Translations under genes and position numbers: made by a program
In this document: positions 6,791 to 15,527 of the stretch, piece after piece
Position numbering within the stretch: the stretch's first letter is position 1
Layout: every line of letters starts with the position of its first letter
Assembly (NCBI GenBank): GCA_046305255.1
Contig: JBKCCF010000099.1
Span: 1-30,198, forward strand
Direction: 5' to 3'
Source: UBA6136 sp046305255
GTDB taxonomy: Bacteria > Pseudomonadota > Gammaproteobacteria > Methylococcales > Methylococcaceae
DNA: 30,198 bases
Notes under the pieces: model-generated
What the model was told of the DNA's origin: nothing
What the model saw: the letters and a program-made list of their open reading frames with translations, nothing else
Database searches by the model: none

Positions 6791-8947
6791 CTAATCTTGC
6801 GCGCCTATCTGGCTCTGCACCACATGTGTCAGTGCGGGATAGTCGATCTTGCCAGAGCCCAGTAAAGGTATTTGATTCATATATAAAATGTCCTTTGGCG
6901 TGACCAGTTCGCTGTGGCCCAGATCCTGCGCCGTCCTGGAAAACTCGCTGCGGGACGCCTCCTGCAATTGAGTAGCCAGTACGATGCGTTCCCCCTTGCG
7001 CTCATCAGGCAGGATGACGGCGGCATGGAGATGGCCGGGCCAGAGTTTGGCAGCAATTTCTTCAACCAGTGAGAGCGAAATCATCTCGCCACCGATTTTG
7101 GCGAACCGCTTGACCCGTCCCCTGATCGTGACATAGCCCTCGGCATCAACCTGAACGATGTCGCCGGTATCGTACCAGCCAGCCCCGAAGCGAGAGGCGG
7201 GAGGCTCCAGATGGCCCGGATTCTTTGGGCGAAGATACCCCAGCATCACATTCGGGCCTGCGACATGCAGCCGGCCGCCCTCGGCTACACCCGGCACCTC
7301 CTCCAGTTGCCAGTCGATGCCTGGCATAAACCGGCCGACTGTGCCCTCACGGTAGAACATGGGCGTATTGGCGGCCAATATCGGCGATGTTTCGGTCGTA
7401 CCGTAGCCCTCCAGCACCCGCAGGCCGAACTTCTCAACCCACATCCGGCGTGTGTCATCCTGCAGTTTTTCAGCACCGGCGAAAACATAGCGTACGCTAT
7501 AGAAATCGTAGGGATGGGCATGTTTGGCATAGCCCGCCAAAAAGGTATTGGTACCGAACAGGATGGTCGCGTTCAGATCATAGGCGATTTCAGGAATGAT
7601 TCGGTAATGCAGCGGAGAGGGGTAGAGAAACGTCCGCATTCCGTACAGCAGCGGCAGCAGGGTGCCGGCGGTCAGGCCAAACGCATGGAACATCGGCAGG
7701 GCGTTCAAGATGGTGTCCTGGGCGTTCAGATCCAGTCGCGCAGCCAGCTGCTCGCGGTTAGCCAGCAAATTGCCGTGAGACAGTACCACCCCCTTGGGTT
7801 CACCCTCCGAACCTGAGGTGAACAGGATAGTAGCGGGATCGTCTGCACGCGTGCCGTTGCGATACCACAGGCCGGTGGTCCGCGATCCCAGGAGTGCCCG
7901 GATCTTGTCGATACCATTGATTGAAGCTGCGATATCTTCCAGAAACAATACCTTGTGATGCTCGGCGAGTGCCTCAACCGTAGCTTCCAGTTTGGCACTG
8001 ACCGCAAACCGACGCGATGTAATGAAGGTCTTGATTTCAGCTGTCTTGCAGGCCGAGGCGATATTTGGAAAACCGGCGCCGAAATTCAGCATGGCCGGCA
8101 CCCGTCCATGGATCTGAAGGCCGAGAAACAGCGCGACGGTGGCGTTGGCGTTAGGCAGCAAGACCCCTACATTTTCGCCCTTGCTGGTATAGCTTGTCAT
8201 TTTTCGGCCCAGCGCCAGGGTCTGCGCGATCAGACCGTTGTAGCTGATCGGTTTGCGCTTGACGTCCTCCAGCAGGGTATGGCCGCCACCATGTATCTGG
8301 CGCGCATCCAGCAAAGCCGCAAACAGGGTTTGCCTGTGGTTGCCGGTTTCGAACATCATGTCGCTCATGATATCGGTCAGCATCAGCCCCATACGATGAC
8401 GGCGGGTCTGCTGATCCATCCCGGCAGGGTGGGTCAGATCGCGGGGTGGCAGAATGTTGAGGGTAATCGGGGGAAACCAGCGTAATCGGACCACTCCATG
8501 CAGGCGCGATACCGGCGTGTACTGGGCGCCATCAATCCGGATGGGGAGAATGGCCGCTTCCGAACGCTCTGCCACCAGTGCCGCACCGTCATAGACCTTC
8601 ATCAGAGCGCCGGTGACGGTTATGCGGCCTTCGGGGAAAATGACCGCCTTGCGGTCCTCCCGCAGATAGTGGGTCAACGCCTTGACCGACAGGGGCTGAA
8701 GGGGATCCATGGGGAATACCTTGACAACACGCAGGGCCGGCTTGACCCACCATTGCTGGGCGATGCTGGTGTTGATGGCAAAGGTGACGTCGTCGGGCAG
8801 AAAAGCCCACAGCAGCAGGGGATCAAGGTATGAGGTATGGTTGGCAACGATCAGAACCCGGTTACCGGCCAGCCCATAATTGTCGATGCCTATCAGCTTG
8901 ACCCTGAACAGCCCGGTCAGTACCCAGCGCACCAGTTTTTTGACCAT
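6791..8947 (-). CDS. aas: bifunctional 2-acylglycerophosphoethanolamine acyltransferase / acyl-ACP synthetase
   Basis: Inner-membrane enzyme that activates fatty acids onto acyl carrier protein and transfers them to lysophospholipid. The N-terminal acyltransferase domain (about residues 1-190) has N-H-T-S-Y-L-D (H37, D42) and FPEGR (104-108). The C-terminal AMP-forming synthetase domain has TILFTSGSEGEPKGVVLSHG, the Y-G-T-T-E-T-S-P loop, and a Y-D-T-G-D motif followed by R-G-R-x-K-R. Length (718 aa) matches E. coli Aas. The ATG at 8947 is preferred over GTG at 8950 because GGGAGG lies only one base before the latter. It is divergent from an alpha/beta-hydrolase lipoprotein gene. Confidence 0.96.
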   Translation of the reverse strand: MVKKLVRWVLTGLFRVKLIGIDNYGLAGNRVLIVANHTSYLDPLLLWAFLPDDVTFAINTSIAQQWWVKPALRVVKVFPMDPLQPLSVKALTHYLREDRKAVIFPEGRITVTGALMKVYDGAALVAERSEAAILPIRIDGAQYTPVSRLHGVVRLRWFPPITLNILPPRDLTHPAGMDQQTRRHRMGLMLTDIMSDMMFETGNHRQTLFAALLDARQIHGGGHTLLEDVKRKPISYNGLIAQTLALGRKMTSYTSKGENVGVLLPNANATVALFLGLQIHGRVPAMLNFGAGFPNIASACKTAEIKTFITSRRFAVSAKLEATVEALAEHHKVLFLEDIAASINGIDKIRALLGSRTTGLWYRNGTRADDPATILFTSGSEGEPKGVVLSHGNLLANREQLAARLDLNAQDTILNALPMFHAFGLTAGTLLPLLYGMRTFLYPSPLHYRIIPEIAYDLNATILFGTNTFLAGYAKHAHPYDFYSVRYVFAGAEKLQDDTRRMWVEKFGLRVLEGYGTTETSPILAANTPMFYREGTVGRFMPGIDWQLEEVPGVAEGGRLHVAGPNVMLGYLRPKNPGHLEPPASRFGAGWYDTGDIVQVDAEGYVTIRGRVKRFAKIGGEMISLSLVEEIAAKLWPGHLHAAVILPDERKGERIVLATQLQEASRSEFSRTAQDLGHSELVTPKDILYMNQIPLLGSGKIDYPALTHVVQSQIGAQD

Positions 8948-9084
8948 CACGCCTCCCTATTCATAATGAGATATAGCTTACCAGTCTGTCCTGCATCGCT
9001 ATCGGGTTTTTGTCCTTGAAAGTGCACGATCTTGGGGCTGTTTCATCCGGGCATCTGCGCGACTTAACGTGTCATTGTTTAACG

Positions 9085-10083
9085 ATGAGCTGTCGCAGTT
9101 TTCTGGAGTCTTTTCGCATGACGCTGAGCCTGGTCGCTCTACTTGCCGGTTGCGCCGAGTTACCGCGAAACGTCCCTCAAGCCACGTATTCGCCCACCCT
9201 GGGACGAGCTCATTTTGTGGCAGCAGACGGTGCTGTGCTCCCGGTCAGAGCATGGCTGCCCAAGACCCACCCGCCACGCGCCATCATACTCGGCCTGCAT
9301 GGGTTCAATGACTACAGCAAAGCGTTCGAGTCGCCGGGTGGTTATCTGCGCCAACGCGGAATAGCGGTATTTGCCTATGACCAGCGCGGCTTCGGCAATG
9401 CCCCCGGACGTGGAATCTGGGCTGGCACGGCAACTTATGTAGCTGACCTGGCCGCTATCACCCGCCAGTTACAGCATCGATATCCCGGGATCCCGATTTA
9501 TCTGCTGGGCGAAAGCATGGGTGCAGCATTGGCGATAGTGGCCATGACCCATGAGGCCCCGCCTCGGGTCGATGGACTGATTCTATCGGCACCGGCGGTC
9601 TGGGCGCGTGACCTGATGCCCTGGTACCAGCGTGCGGTGCTGGCGCTGTTTGCCGCAACCCTGCCGGAACTGGAACTGACCGGCAGTGGCCTCAAGATAC
9701 AGGCCTCCGACAACATCGAGATGCTGCGAGGCCTTGGCCGTGATCCTCTCGTCATCAAATCGACCCGTGTGGCCGCGGTGGACGGTCTGTCCGATCTGAT
9801 GGACGCCGCCCAAGCCCGGGCCGGCGCATTGAAACTGCCGCTGCTGGTGTTGTACGGTCAGCGTGACGAGGTGATTCCACCGCCGCCGGTTGTTGCCATG
9901 CTCAACAAACTGGTGAACAGGCCGGATGTGCGTATGGCGCTTTACCCCGAGGGCTATCACTTGCTACTACGCGACCTCAACGCCACGGTGCCGTTGGGAG
10001 ACATAGCGGCCTGGATTAACGACCATCAAGCGCCACTGCCCTCGGCCTACGACCAGAAACTGGACTATCAGCCCCTGCCATAG
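9085..10083 (+). CDS. alpha/beta-hydrolase lipoprotein (lysophospholipase/monoacylglycerol-lipase-like)
   Basis: Serine hydrolase of the Hydrolase_4 type, the group that includes PldB lysophospholipase and monoacylglycerol lipase. From ATG 9085 the product is 332 aa with a lipoprotein signal (lipobox L-A-G-C, Cys23), so it probably works in the envelope. The oxyanion region LHGFNDYSKAF, the nucleophile elbow GESMG (Ser144), Asp261 (YGQRDEVIP) and His292 (PEGYHLLL) make a full catalytic triad. A later ATG at 9118 would leave a very short signal. It is divergent from aas and convergent with psd, so phospholipid or lysophospholipid is a reasonable substrate guess, but only from context. Confidence 0.85.
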   Translation: MSCRSFLESFRMTLSLVALLAGCAELPRNVPQATYSPTLGRAHFVAADGAVLPVRAWLPKTHPPRAIILGLHGFNDYSKAFESPGGYLRQRGIAVFAYDQRGFGNAPGRGIWAGTATYVADLAAITRQLQHRYPGIPIYLLGESMGAALAIVAMTHEAPPRVDGLILSAPAVWARDLMPWYQRAVLALFAATLPELELTGSGLKIQASDNIEMLRGLGRDPLVIKSTRVAAVDGLSDLMDAAQARAGALKLPLLVLYGQRDEVIPPPPVVAMLNKLVNRPDVRMALYPEGYHLLLRDLNATVPLGDIAAWINDHQAPLPSAYDQKLDYQPLP

Positions 10084-10103
10084 CATTGACAGGCGGCGAA
10101 GCA

Positions 10104-10967
10104 TCAGCGGCGGATGACCTGGCCCATAACCTCACCCATCCGCATGACGCCACCGGGGGCCAATCCGGATTGCCATTCAACGGCAGAGGGGCCGAATAGC
10201 ACGATAATGGTAGATCCCATATTGAAGCGCCCCATTTCGGCGCCGCGGGCGAGTTCGATCGAACCTTCTGGATACGTCCAGCACTGGATGGCTGCGGCAG
10301 TGGGTGGCGTGATTTCACCTTGCCAGACCGTTTCAATACTGGCCACGAATATCGCCCCGACCAAAATCAGTGCCATGGGGCCTGCTTCGGTATCAAAAAT
10401 GGCGACCACCCGTTCGTTTCGGGCAAACAGATTGGGTACGCCCTGTGCTGTCGCATTATTCACACTAAACAGTCGGCCCGGAACATGCAGCATCTCCCGC
10501 AGTCGTCCGGCCAGCGGCATATGCAGTCGGTGGTAGTCCTTGGGTGACAGGTAGATGGTCGCAAAACTGCCACCTTCATACGCTGTGGCCCGTGCAGAAT
10601 CGCCCCCCAGTAGATCGATCAGTGAATAATCGCGGCCTTTGGCCTGGATTAGCCGACCCTGATCTACCGGGCCAAACTGGCTAATGTAACCGTCGGCGGG
10701 CGAAACCAGCGTGCCGGGCGTTGCGGCGATGGGACGGACGCCAGGTTTTAGCTCTCGGGTAAAGAAATCGTTGAAACAGGGATAGCTACCGATATCAGAA
10801 TAGGCCGCCTCGTCCATGTCGACGCCATAGGCCTTGATGATACTGCGGATAAAGAAATTCTTGAAAAGCGGATTTCGGCAGTGCGTCAGTCGCCCCATCA
10901 GGCGCGACAACCAATGCTGCGGAAGCGGGTATTGCAGGAGTACAAAAAGTTTTTCCAAAAAGGACAT
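10104..10967 (-). CDS. psd: phosphatidylserine decarboxylase proenzyme
   Basis: Makes phosphatidylethanolamine from phosphatidylserine at the inner membrane. The 287-aa proenzyme has the family N-terminus, F-F-T-R-E-L-K-P near residue 70, the D-Y-H-R-x-H-M-P motif (histidines near residues 145-148), and the self-cleavage site M-G-S-T, with Ser252 expected to become the pyruvoyl group. The site is L-G-S-T in many relatives, so Met replaces Leu, a mild change. It ends 20 bp from the convergent hydrolase gene and is divergent from galE. Confidence 0.95.
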   Translation of the reverse strand: MSFLEKLFVLLQYPLPQHWLSRLMGRLTHCRNPLFKNFFIRSIIKAYGVDMDEAAYSDIGSYPCFNDFFTRELKPGVRPIAATPGTLVSPADGYISQFGPVDQGRLIQAKGRDYSLIDLLGGDSARATAYEGGSFATIYLSPKDYHRLHMPLAGRLREMLHVPGRLFSVNNATAQGVPNLFARNERVVAIFDTEAGPMALILVGAIFVASIETVWQGEITPPTAAAIQCWTYPEGSIELARGAEMGRFNMGSTIIVLFGPSAVEWQSGLAPGGVMRMGEVMGQVIRR

Positions 10968-11123
10968 ATCGGTTAAGGCTTGAGTGTGGAAAGAATAGAC
11001 AGGGTTAGGTCTGGCAGACTCGGCGCAGGTCGGTCGGGTGAGGTAATATGCTTTTTTTTGGAGGATCGCGCCAGTTGATTTCTCGTCTGAGCTTCCCGCA
11101 TCCGGCTAACAACACCTCATTCC

Positions 11124-12155
11124 ATGACACACCATTCTCCGCAAACCATACTTGTCACGGGCGGCGCCGGCTATATCGGCTCCCATACCTGTGTCCAGCT
11201 CCTTGAGGCAGGGCATAGGGTCATCGTCTACGACAATTTCAGCAATAGTCACCTTGAAGCCATCAGGCGGGTGGAACACATCACGGGCCGCACAGTAACT
11301 GTGGTCTGCGGTGATATTCGGGATCGCGCTCTACTGGAGGACACCCTCAGCCAGCATGGCTGCCAGTCCGTCGTTCATTTTGCCGGCCTCAAGGCAGTCG
11401 GTGAATCGGTTGAAAAGCCTCTGCTTTACTACGATAACAATGTTGTCGGCAGCCTCCGCTTGCTTGAGGCGATGCAATCCACAGGTGTCCGGTCGCTGGT
11501 GTTCAGTTCTTCGGCAACCGTCTACGGTGATCCCCAGCGACTGCCACTGACCGAGAGCCACCCTTTATCTGCCACCAATCCCTACGGCCAGACCAAACTG
11601 ATTATTGAGGAGATGTTGCGTGATTTACAGGCAGCGTCATCGGAGTGGCACATCGCCATACTGCGCTATTTCAATCCTGTAGGTGCCCATCCCAGTGGGT
11701 TGATAGGTGAAGACCCGCAGGGTGTGCCGAACAATCTGATGCCCTTCGTTGCCCAGGTGGCGGTGGGACGGCGTGCCCACCTTAATGTGTGGGGCAGCGA
11801 TTACCCGACCGCCGATGGTACAGGCGTCCGCGATTACATCCACGTGGTTGATCTGGCAGCAGGGCATCTCAGTGCGCTGGAGAGGCTGCAGGAGGGCATA
11901 TCGGTGGAGGTCAACCTGGGGACGGGTCGCGGCTATAGCGTACTGGAAGTCGTCAAGGCTTTTGAACAGGCTTGCGGCAAGCGAATTCCTCTTAACCTCG
12001 CGCCGCGGCGGGCCGGTGATGTTGCTGCCTGCTATGCTGACCCGGAAATGGCCGAAAAAGTGCTGGGCTGGCGCGCGGAACGGGACATCAACGCCATGTG
12101 TGCAGATCACTGGCGCTGGCAGAGTCAGAACCCACAGGGTTACCGACCCGCCTAA
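11124..12155 (+). CDS. galE: UDP-glucose 4-epimerase
   Basis: Interconverts UDP-glucose and UDP-galactose for surface polysaccharide or galactose metabolism. The 343-aa short-chain dehydrogenase-type protein has the NAD-binding motif T-G-G-A-G-Y-I-G-S (residues 12-20), catalytic S-S-S-A-T-V-Y-G, and the Y-x3-K pair (Tyr154, Lys158) in NPYGQTK. The sugar-binding region includes R-Y-F-N-P-V-G-A and R-D-Y-I-H-V-V-D. Full length for the GalE family. The upstream 156 bp is shared with divergent psd and I see no strong promoter in it. Confidence 0.95.
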   Translation: MTHHSPQTILVTGGAGYIGSHTCVQLLEAGHRVIVYDNFSNSHLEAIRRVEHITGRTVTVVCGDIRDRALLEDTLSQHGCQSVVHFAGLKAVGESVEKPLLYYDNNVVGSLRLLEAMQSTGVRSLVFSSSATVYGDPQRLPLTESHPLSATNPYGQTKLIIEEMLRDLQAASSEWHIAILRYFNPVGAHPSGLIGEDPQGVPNNLMPFVAQVAVGRRAHLNVWGSDYPTADGTGVRDYIHVVDLAAGHLSALERLQEGISVEVNLGTGRGYSVLEVVKAFEQACGKRIPLNLAPRRAGDVAACYADPEMAEKVLGWRAERDINAMCADHWRWQSQNPQGYRPA

Positions 12156-12193
12156 ATCCCCCTCTTCACACTCTCAACTACTGGCTGACCCGC

Positions 12194-12913
12194 ATGAAGT
12201 GGCTATTTTCGCTTTTAGGCATCCATCGCAACAGTGCGGAGGACGATGCGCGACTGGAACAGTATCAGGCTTTTCGTGAACTGGGCCGGCACTACAACCT
12301 GGGACTTATCAAACGGCTGCCGCCCTCGGCCCTGCCGGAGTGCAGCAAGAAACTGGGTCTGTCCAAGGCCGGGACGCTCATTCTGAATCAGGACGACGAG
12401 ATCGCCGTACTCTATGACTATTGTCTCCATCACCATCGACGGGCCGGCAAGAACATCATCGAGCGTACGCTGGGGGATCAGACGGCGCCTGCCGTCGGTT
12501 CGCCGGAGCGGGTCTACCTTGAGGCCATGAACCACGCCTTTTTCTCCGTTTTTCAGATTGTCGAAATCTTGCCCCAAAAGGGTGCCCGACTGACCGATCT
12601 GCTGACCCACAGAACACTGGACATCATGGACCTCGGACTCAGTTCTGCCGGTATCCCTGGCGTGATCGTTGCCGGTCGCCTGTTGACCATTGACACCTTC
12701 ACCATGTCGTCCGGCACTCTGGTTCCGTTGCCTGAATTTATTATTGACCAGCGCATCCAGCCGGTGATCAGTAAGTTTACCGTCGGCAAGTCGCTGGCGC
12801 AGGGCCAGCGACTGTCACCCGGGCAAAGCGCCGCCTTTGAGTCGCAGATACTGCGCATTGCACTCAACATGAGTGGCGAAGACAACAGTTTTTACACGGA
12901 TATCGACGCCTGA
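12194..12913 (+). CDS. conserved-looking hypothetical protein
   Basis: A 239-aa soluble protein with no signal peptide and one mildly hydrophobic stretch. I recognise no domain or catalytic motif. The visible features are a basic, aromatic N-terminus (M-K-W-L-F-S-L-L-G), a histidine-rich patch (Y-C-L-H-H-H-R-R) near residue 80, and a C-terminal half with alternating hydrophobic residues that looks like beta structure (GIPGVIVAGRLLTIDTFTM). ATG 12194 is preferred over an upstream in-frame ATG at 12098 that would overlap galE. It lies 38 bp after galE in the same direction, so the two may be co-transcribed. Confidence 0.75.
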   Translation: MKWLFSLLGIHRNSAEDDARLEQYQAFRELGRHYNLGLIKRLPPSALPECSKKLGLSKAGTLILNQDDEIAVLYDYCLHHHRRAGKNIIERTLGDQTAPAVGSPERVYLEAMNHAFFSVFQIVEILPQKGARLTDLLTHRTLDIMDLGLSSAGIPGVIVAGRLLTIDTFTMSSGTLVPLPEFIIDQRIQPVISKFTVGKSLAQGQRLSPGQSAAFESQILRIALNMSGEDNSFYTDIDA

Positions 12914-13024
12914 CCGCCTCCCGTCGTCGCCAAAACGCAAACCGCCCGCTGGCGTGCGCAACAAAGGGAAAGTGAGTTCTGCTAAAATGCGCGTTTTTCT
13001 GCAACCCTCCAACGGAAACAAGAA

Positions 13025-14104
13025 ATGTCACAGAAACTCCTCGACGTAGTGAAACCCGGCGTTGCAACCGGTGCCGATGTTCAGAAGATTTTCGCGTTCG
13101 CCAAGGCCAATAACTTCGCGCTGCCGGCGGTTAACGTCATCAGTACCGATTCCATCAATGCTGTGCTGGAAGCCGCTGCCAAGGCCCAATCCGCTGTCAT
13201 CATCCAGTTCTCCAACGGCGGTGCACAATTTGTTGCGGGTAAGGGAGTCAAGCTGGAGGGTCAGCAGGCACAAATTCTCGGCGCCATCTCCGGTGCGCGC
13301 CATGTCCATGTCATGGCGGAACATTACGGTGTGCCCGTGATCGTTCACACCGATCACGCTGCCAAAAAGCTGCTGCCCTGGATCGACGGTTTACTTGATG
13401 CCGGTGAAAAGCATTTTGCAGAAACTGGCAAGCCGCTGTTCAGCTCTCACATGCTGGATCTGTCTGAAGAGTCGTTGCAGGAAAATATCGAAATCTGCGC
13501 CAAATACCTGACCCGCATGGCCAAAATTGGCATGACGCTTGAAATCGAACTGGGCTGCACTGGCGGTGAAGAAGACGGCGTGGATAACAGCGGCATGGAT
13601 CATTCCGCCCTTTACACCCAGCCGGAGGACGTGGCTTACGCTTACGAAACGCTCTCTAGGATCAGCCCCAACTTCACCATTGCTGCCTCCTTTGGCAATG
13701 TCCATGGCGTCTACTCGCCGGGTAATGTCAAGCTGACACCGACCATTCTGCGTGACTCGCAGACGCATGTTTCCGAGAAATTCGGCGTACCGGCAAACAC
13801 CCTGAACTTCGTTTTCCATGGCGGTTCCGGTTCCACCGAAGAGGAAATTCGGGAGTCCATCAGCTACGGCGTAATCAAGATGAACATTGACACCGATACC
13901 CAGTGGGCTTACTGGAACGGCATCCGCGAGTTCTATCTGAAGAACGAAGGTTATCTCCAGGGCCAGATCGGCAATCCCGATGGGGCCGACAAGCCCAACA
14001 AGAAGTTCTACGACCCCCGCGTCTGGATCCGTTCTGCGCAGGTCAGCATGGTCGATCGTCTGCAACAGGCTTACGCCGACCTGAACGCTCTGAACAAGCT
14101 GTAA
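13025..14104 (+). CDS. fba: class II fructose-bisphosphate aldolase
   Basis: Zinc-dependent aldolase of glycolysis and gluconeogenesis, cleaving fructose-1,6-bisphosphate. At 359 aa it is the FbaA (class IIA) type. Metal and catalytic motifs are in place: V-H-T-D-H-A near residue 110, the E-I-E-L-G-C-T-G-G-E-E-D-G-V-D segment near 175, F-G-N-V-H-G-V-Y near 225, and F-H-G-G-S-G-S near 265. A TAAAAT -10-like hexamer (12983-12988) lies about 35 bp upstream of the start, and an intrinsic terminator follows the stop, so it is probably a single-gene transcript. Confidence 0.97.
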   Translation: MSQKLLDVVKPGVATGADVQKIFAFAKANNFALPAVNVISTDSINAVLEAAAKAQSAVIIQFSNGGAQFVAGKGVKLEGQQAQILGAISGARHVHVMAEHYGVPVIVHTDHAAKKLLPWIDGLLDAGEKHFAETGKPLFSSHMLDLSEESLQENIEICAKYLTRMAKIGMTLEIELGCTGGEEDGVDNSGMDHSALYTQPEDVAYAYETLSRISPNFTIAASFGNVHGVYSPGNVKLTPTILRDSQTHVSEKFGVPANTLNFVFHGGSGSTEEEIRESISYGVIKMNIDTDTQWAYWNGIREFYLKNEGYLQGQIGNPDGADKPNKKFYDPRVWIRSAQVSMVDRLQQAYADLNALNKL

Positions 14105-14126
14105 GTCCTACGACTTACCACCATGG

Positions 14127-14154
14127 AAACCGGGGCCAGTCCCCGGTTTTTTTT
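14127..14154 (+). terminator. intrinsic terminator after fba
   Basis: A G+C-rich hairpin (ACCGGGG, short CCAGT loop, CCCCGGT) is followed directly by a run of eight T. It sits 23 bp after the fba stop codon and 25 bp before the lipocalin start. Confidence 0.9.
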
Positions 14155-14178
14155 AGTTTTTCTGCTGGAGAATAGCCT

Positions 14179-14739
14179 ATGCTCCCACCCGCCACGTCTG
14201 CACATCTCGGCCTGATGCGTCTGGCCGGAATACTGCTGGCGCTGTTTCTGGCCGCCTGTTCAACTGTACCACCCGAAGGGGGCAGCGTGGTCACGCCGTT
14301 TGATTTGGCCCGCTATCAGGGTCAGTGGTTCGAGATCGCCCGGCTTGATCACAGCTTCGAGCGTGGCCTCAGCGATGTGAATGCCCGCTATCAAGGCCGA
14401 CCCGACGGCAGTGTCGATGTCATCAATCGTGGCTACGATCCGGATGACGGGGAATGGCAGCAAGCCAACGGCCGCGCCTACTTCACCGGTGACAGGCAAC
14501 ACGCCTCACTCAAGGTCAGCTTCTTCTGGCCATTCTATGGTGGCTATAACGTTATACTGCTGGATCCCGACTACCGCTGGTCCGTGGTCATGGGGCCCAG
14601 TCGCGATTACCTCTGGATACTGTCGCGCGACAAACAACTATCACCTGAACTTCGCCAGCGACTACTCACTGAAATAGGCAAACAGGGCGTGGACACCCGC
14701 AAGCTCATTTGGGTGAGCCAAAGCCGTAACGACAGTTAG
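14179..14739 (+). CDS. blc: bacterial lipocalin lipoprotein (Blc-type)
   Basis: Outer-membrane lipocalin; the E. coli relative Blc binds lysophospholipids and fatty acids and is linked to envelope stress. The 186-aa product has a lipoprotein signal (lipobox L-A-A-C, Cys27), the lipocalin G-x-W signature near the start of the barrel (YQGQWFEIARLDHSFERGL), N-V-I-L-L-D-x-D-Y-R-W, and the R-D-Y-L-W-I-L-S-R closing strand with its conserved Arg. ATG 14179 has GGAG ten bases upstream; ATG 14215 is an alternative. It follows the fba terminator, so it needs its own promoter. Confidence 0.92.
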   Translation: MLPPATSAHLGLMRLAGILLALFLAACSTVPPEGGSVVTPFDLARYQGQWFEIARLDHSFERGLSDVNARYQGRPDGSVDVINRGYDPDDGEWQQANGRAYFTGDRQHASLKVSFFWPFYGGYNVILLDPDYRWSVVMGPSRDYLWILSRDKQLSPELRQRLLTEIGKQGVDTRKLIWVSQSRNDS

Positions 14740-14746
14740 GCTAGCG

Positions 14747-14986
14747 ATGGCAGGCCAAACCATCACCCGCCGCCTTAACCCGCAAAAGCTGCTGCTGACT
14801 AAATGGACAGCAAATCGGCCGATCAACAAGGAAAAACACTTTATTGTCACGCGCCTGATTGAACCCGATCCGCCCGATGGTCCGCTTGAGTTCATCGAAA
14901 TCGAAGCCGTGTACTCAAACCGCAGCGTTCAGCTGCACTGGCGGGAACTCACTGATTGCGAAAAGTGGTTGCAAGGCTGGCGTTGA
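14747..14986 (+). CDS. small DUF2805/TIGR02450-type protein
   Basis: A 79-aa basic protein matching from memory the tryptophan-containing conserved family with N-P-x-K-L-L-L-x-K-W-T near the start, K-E-K-H-F-x-V-T-R-L in the middle, a central charged beta region, and W-R-E-L-x-D...W-x-x-G-W at the end. The function is unknown to me. It begins seven bases after the lipocalin stop and is likely co-transcribed with it. No signal peptide or membrane segment. Confidence 0.8.
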   Translation: MAGQTITRRLNPQKLLLTKWTANRPINKEKHFIVTRLIEPDPPDGPLEFIEIEAVYSNRSVQLHWRELTDCEKWLQGWR

Positions 14987-15016
14987 AAACCATACCACCA
15001 GGCATCAGGGCGATGA

Positions 15017-15514
15017 TCAGAGTGTGTCCAAGGCGATATCCAGCATCGGCAGGCGGTCGTACGCCTTGTGATTAACGTGCCACCAGCACGTGATAACCCT
15101 TCGTCTCCATGGTGTCTTGCTCAGCAAATCGCGGTTTCGTGCCGTGGCGGCGCCAGCACCCTGCCAGCGGACCTTGGCGTGCAGGGCGGACGCATCCCAT
15201 AAGCGCCGGGTGACCTGCCACGGGCGGTATGCGTCGTAGATCAGCAGGCTTTAGCCCTGAGCCATGAGTGAGGCCTGAGCCCGTGCGAGCGCCTGGGCCG
15301 GTTGTTTCAGCAAAAAGCCGCGAGCGACGCTATAGAGCGGATGTCCGGTGACGTTATTCGCTGTCGCGTAGCGAAGGTCGACATGGATGCCGGGAACAGC
15401 CGTTGCCAGATCCACCCGGTTACGATCAGGCGGGTGGGGCGTGAAACTAAGGGAACCCGGCAGATTCCACCCGCATCGGAAAAACGCCAATGCCTCGCAG
15501 GTAATGGCTGACAC
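15017..15514 (-). pseudogene. decayed VanX/DdpX-type D-Ala-D-Ala dipeptidase
   Basis: The frame from ATG 15514 encodes a VanX-like N-terminus (VDLATAVPGIHVDLRYATAN, then N-V-T-G-x-P-L-Y), then hits TAA at 15251-15253. The same frame continues with L-L-I-Y-D-A-Y-R-P-W-Q-V-T-R-R-L-W-D, the family D-x-Y-R-P segment with its catalytic-site Arg. The central S-x-H-x2-G-x-A-x-D metal-binding block is missing. The C-terminal part (R-N-R-D-L-L, then W-W-H-V-N-H-K-A-Y-D-R-L-P-M-L-D-I) follows directly, with M-E-T-K-G-Y-H-V-L in a shifted frame and the catalytic E of E-W-W-H lost. A nonsense codon, an internal deletion and small frameshifts make function impossible. It begins 13 bp after fumC. Confidence 0.85.
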
Positions 15515-15527
15515 TGGGCGCTACCCG

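Noticed and set aside
13391..14065. 224-codon minus-strand frame opposite fba
   Set aside because: Shadow of the strongly biased fba codons; no recognisable protein features.
15251..15514. Intact 87-aa gene
   Set aside because: The sequence is the N-terminal part of a VanX-like enzyme whose remaining segments continue in the same frame past the stop, so it is a pseudogene fragment.
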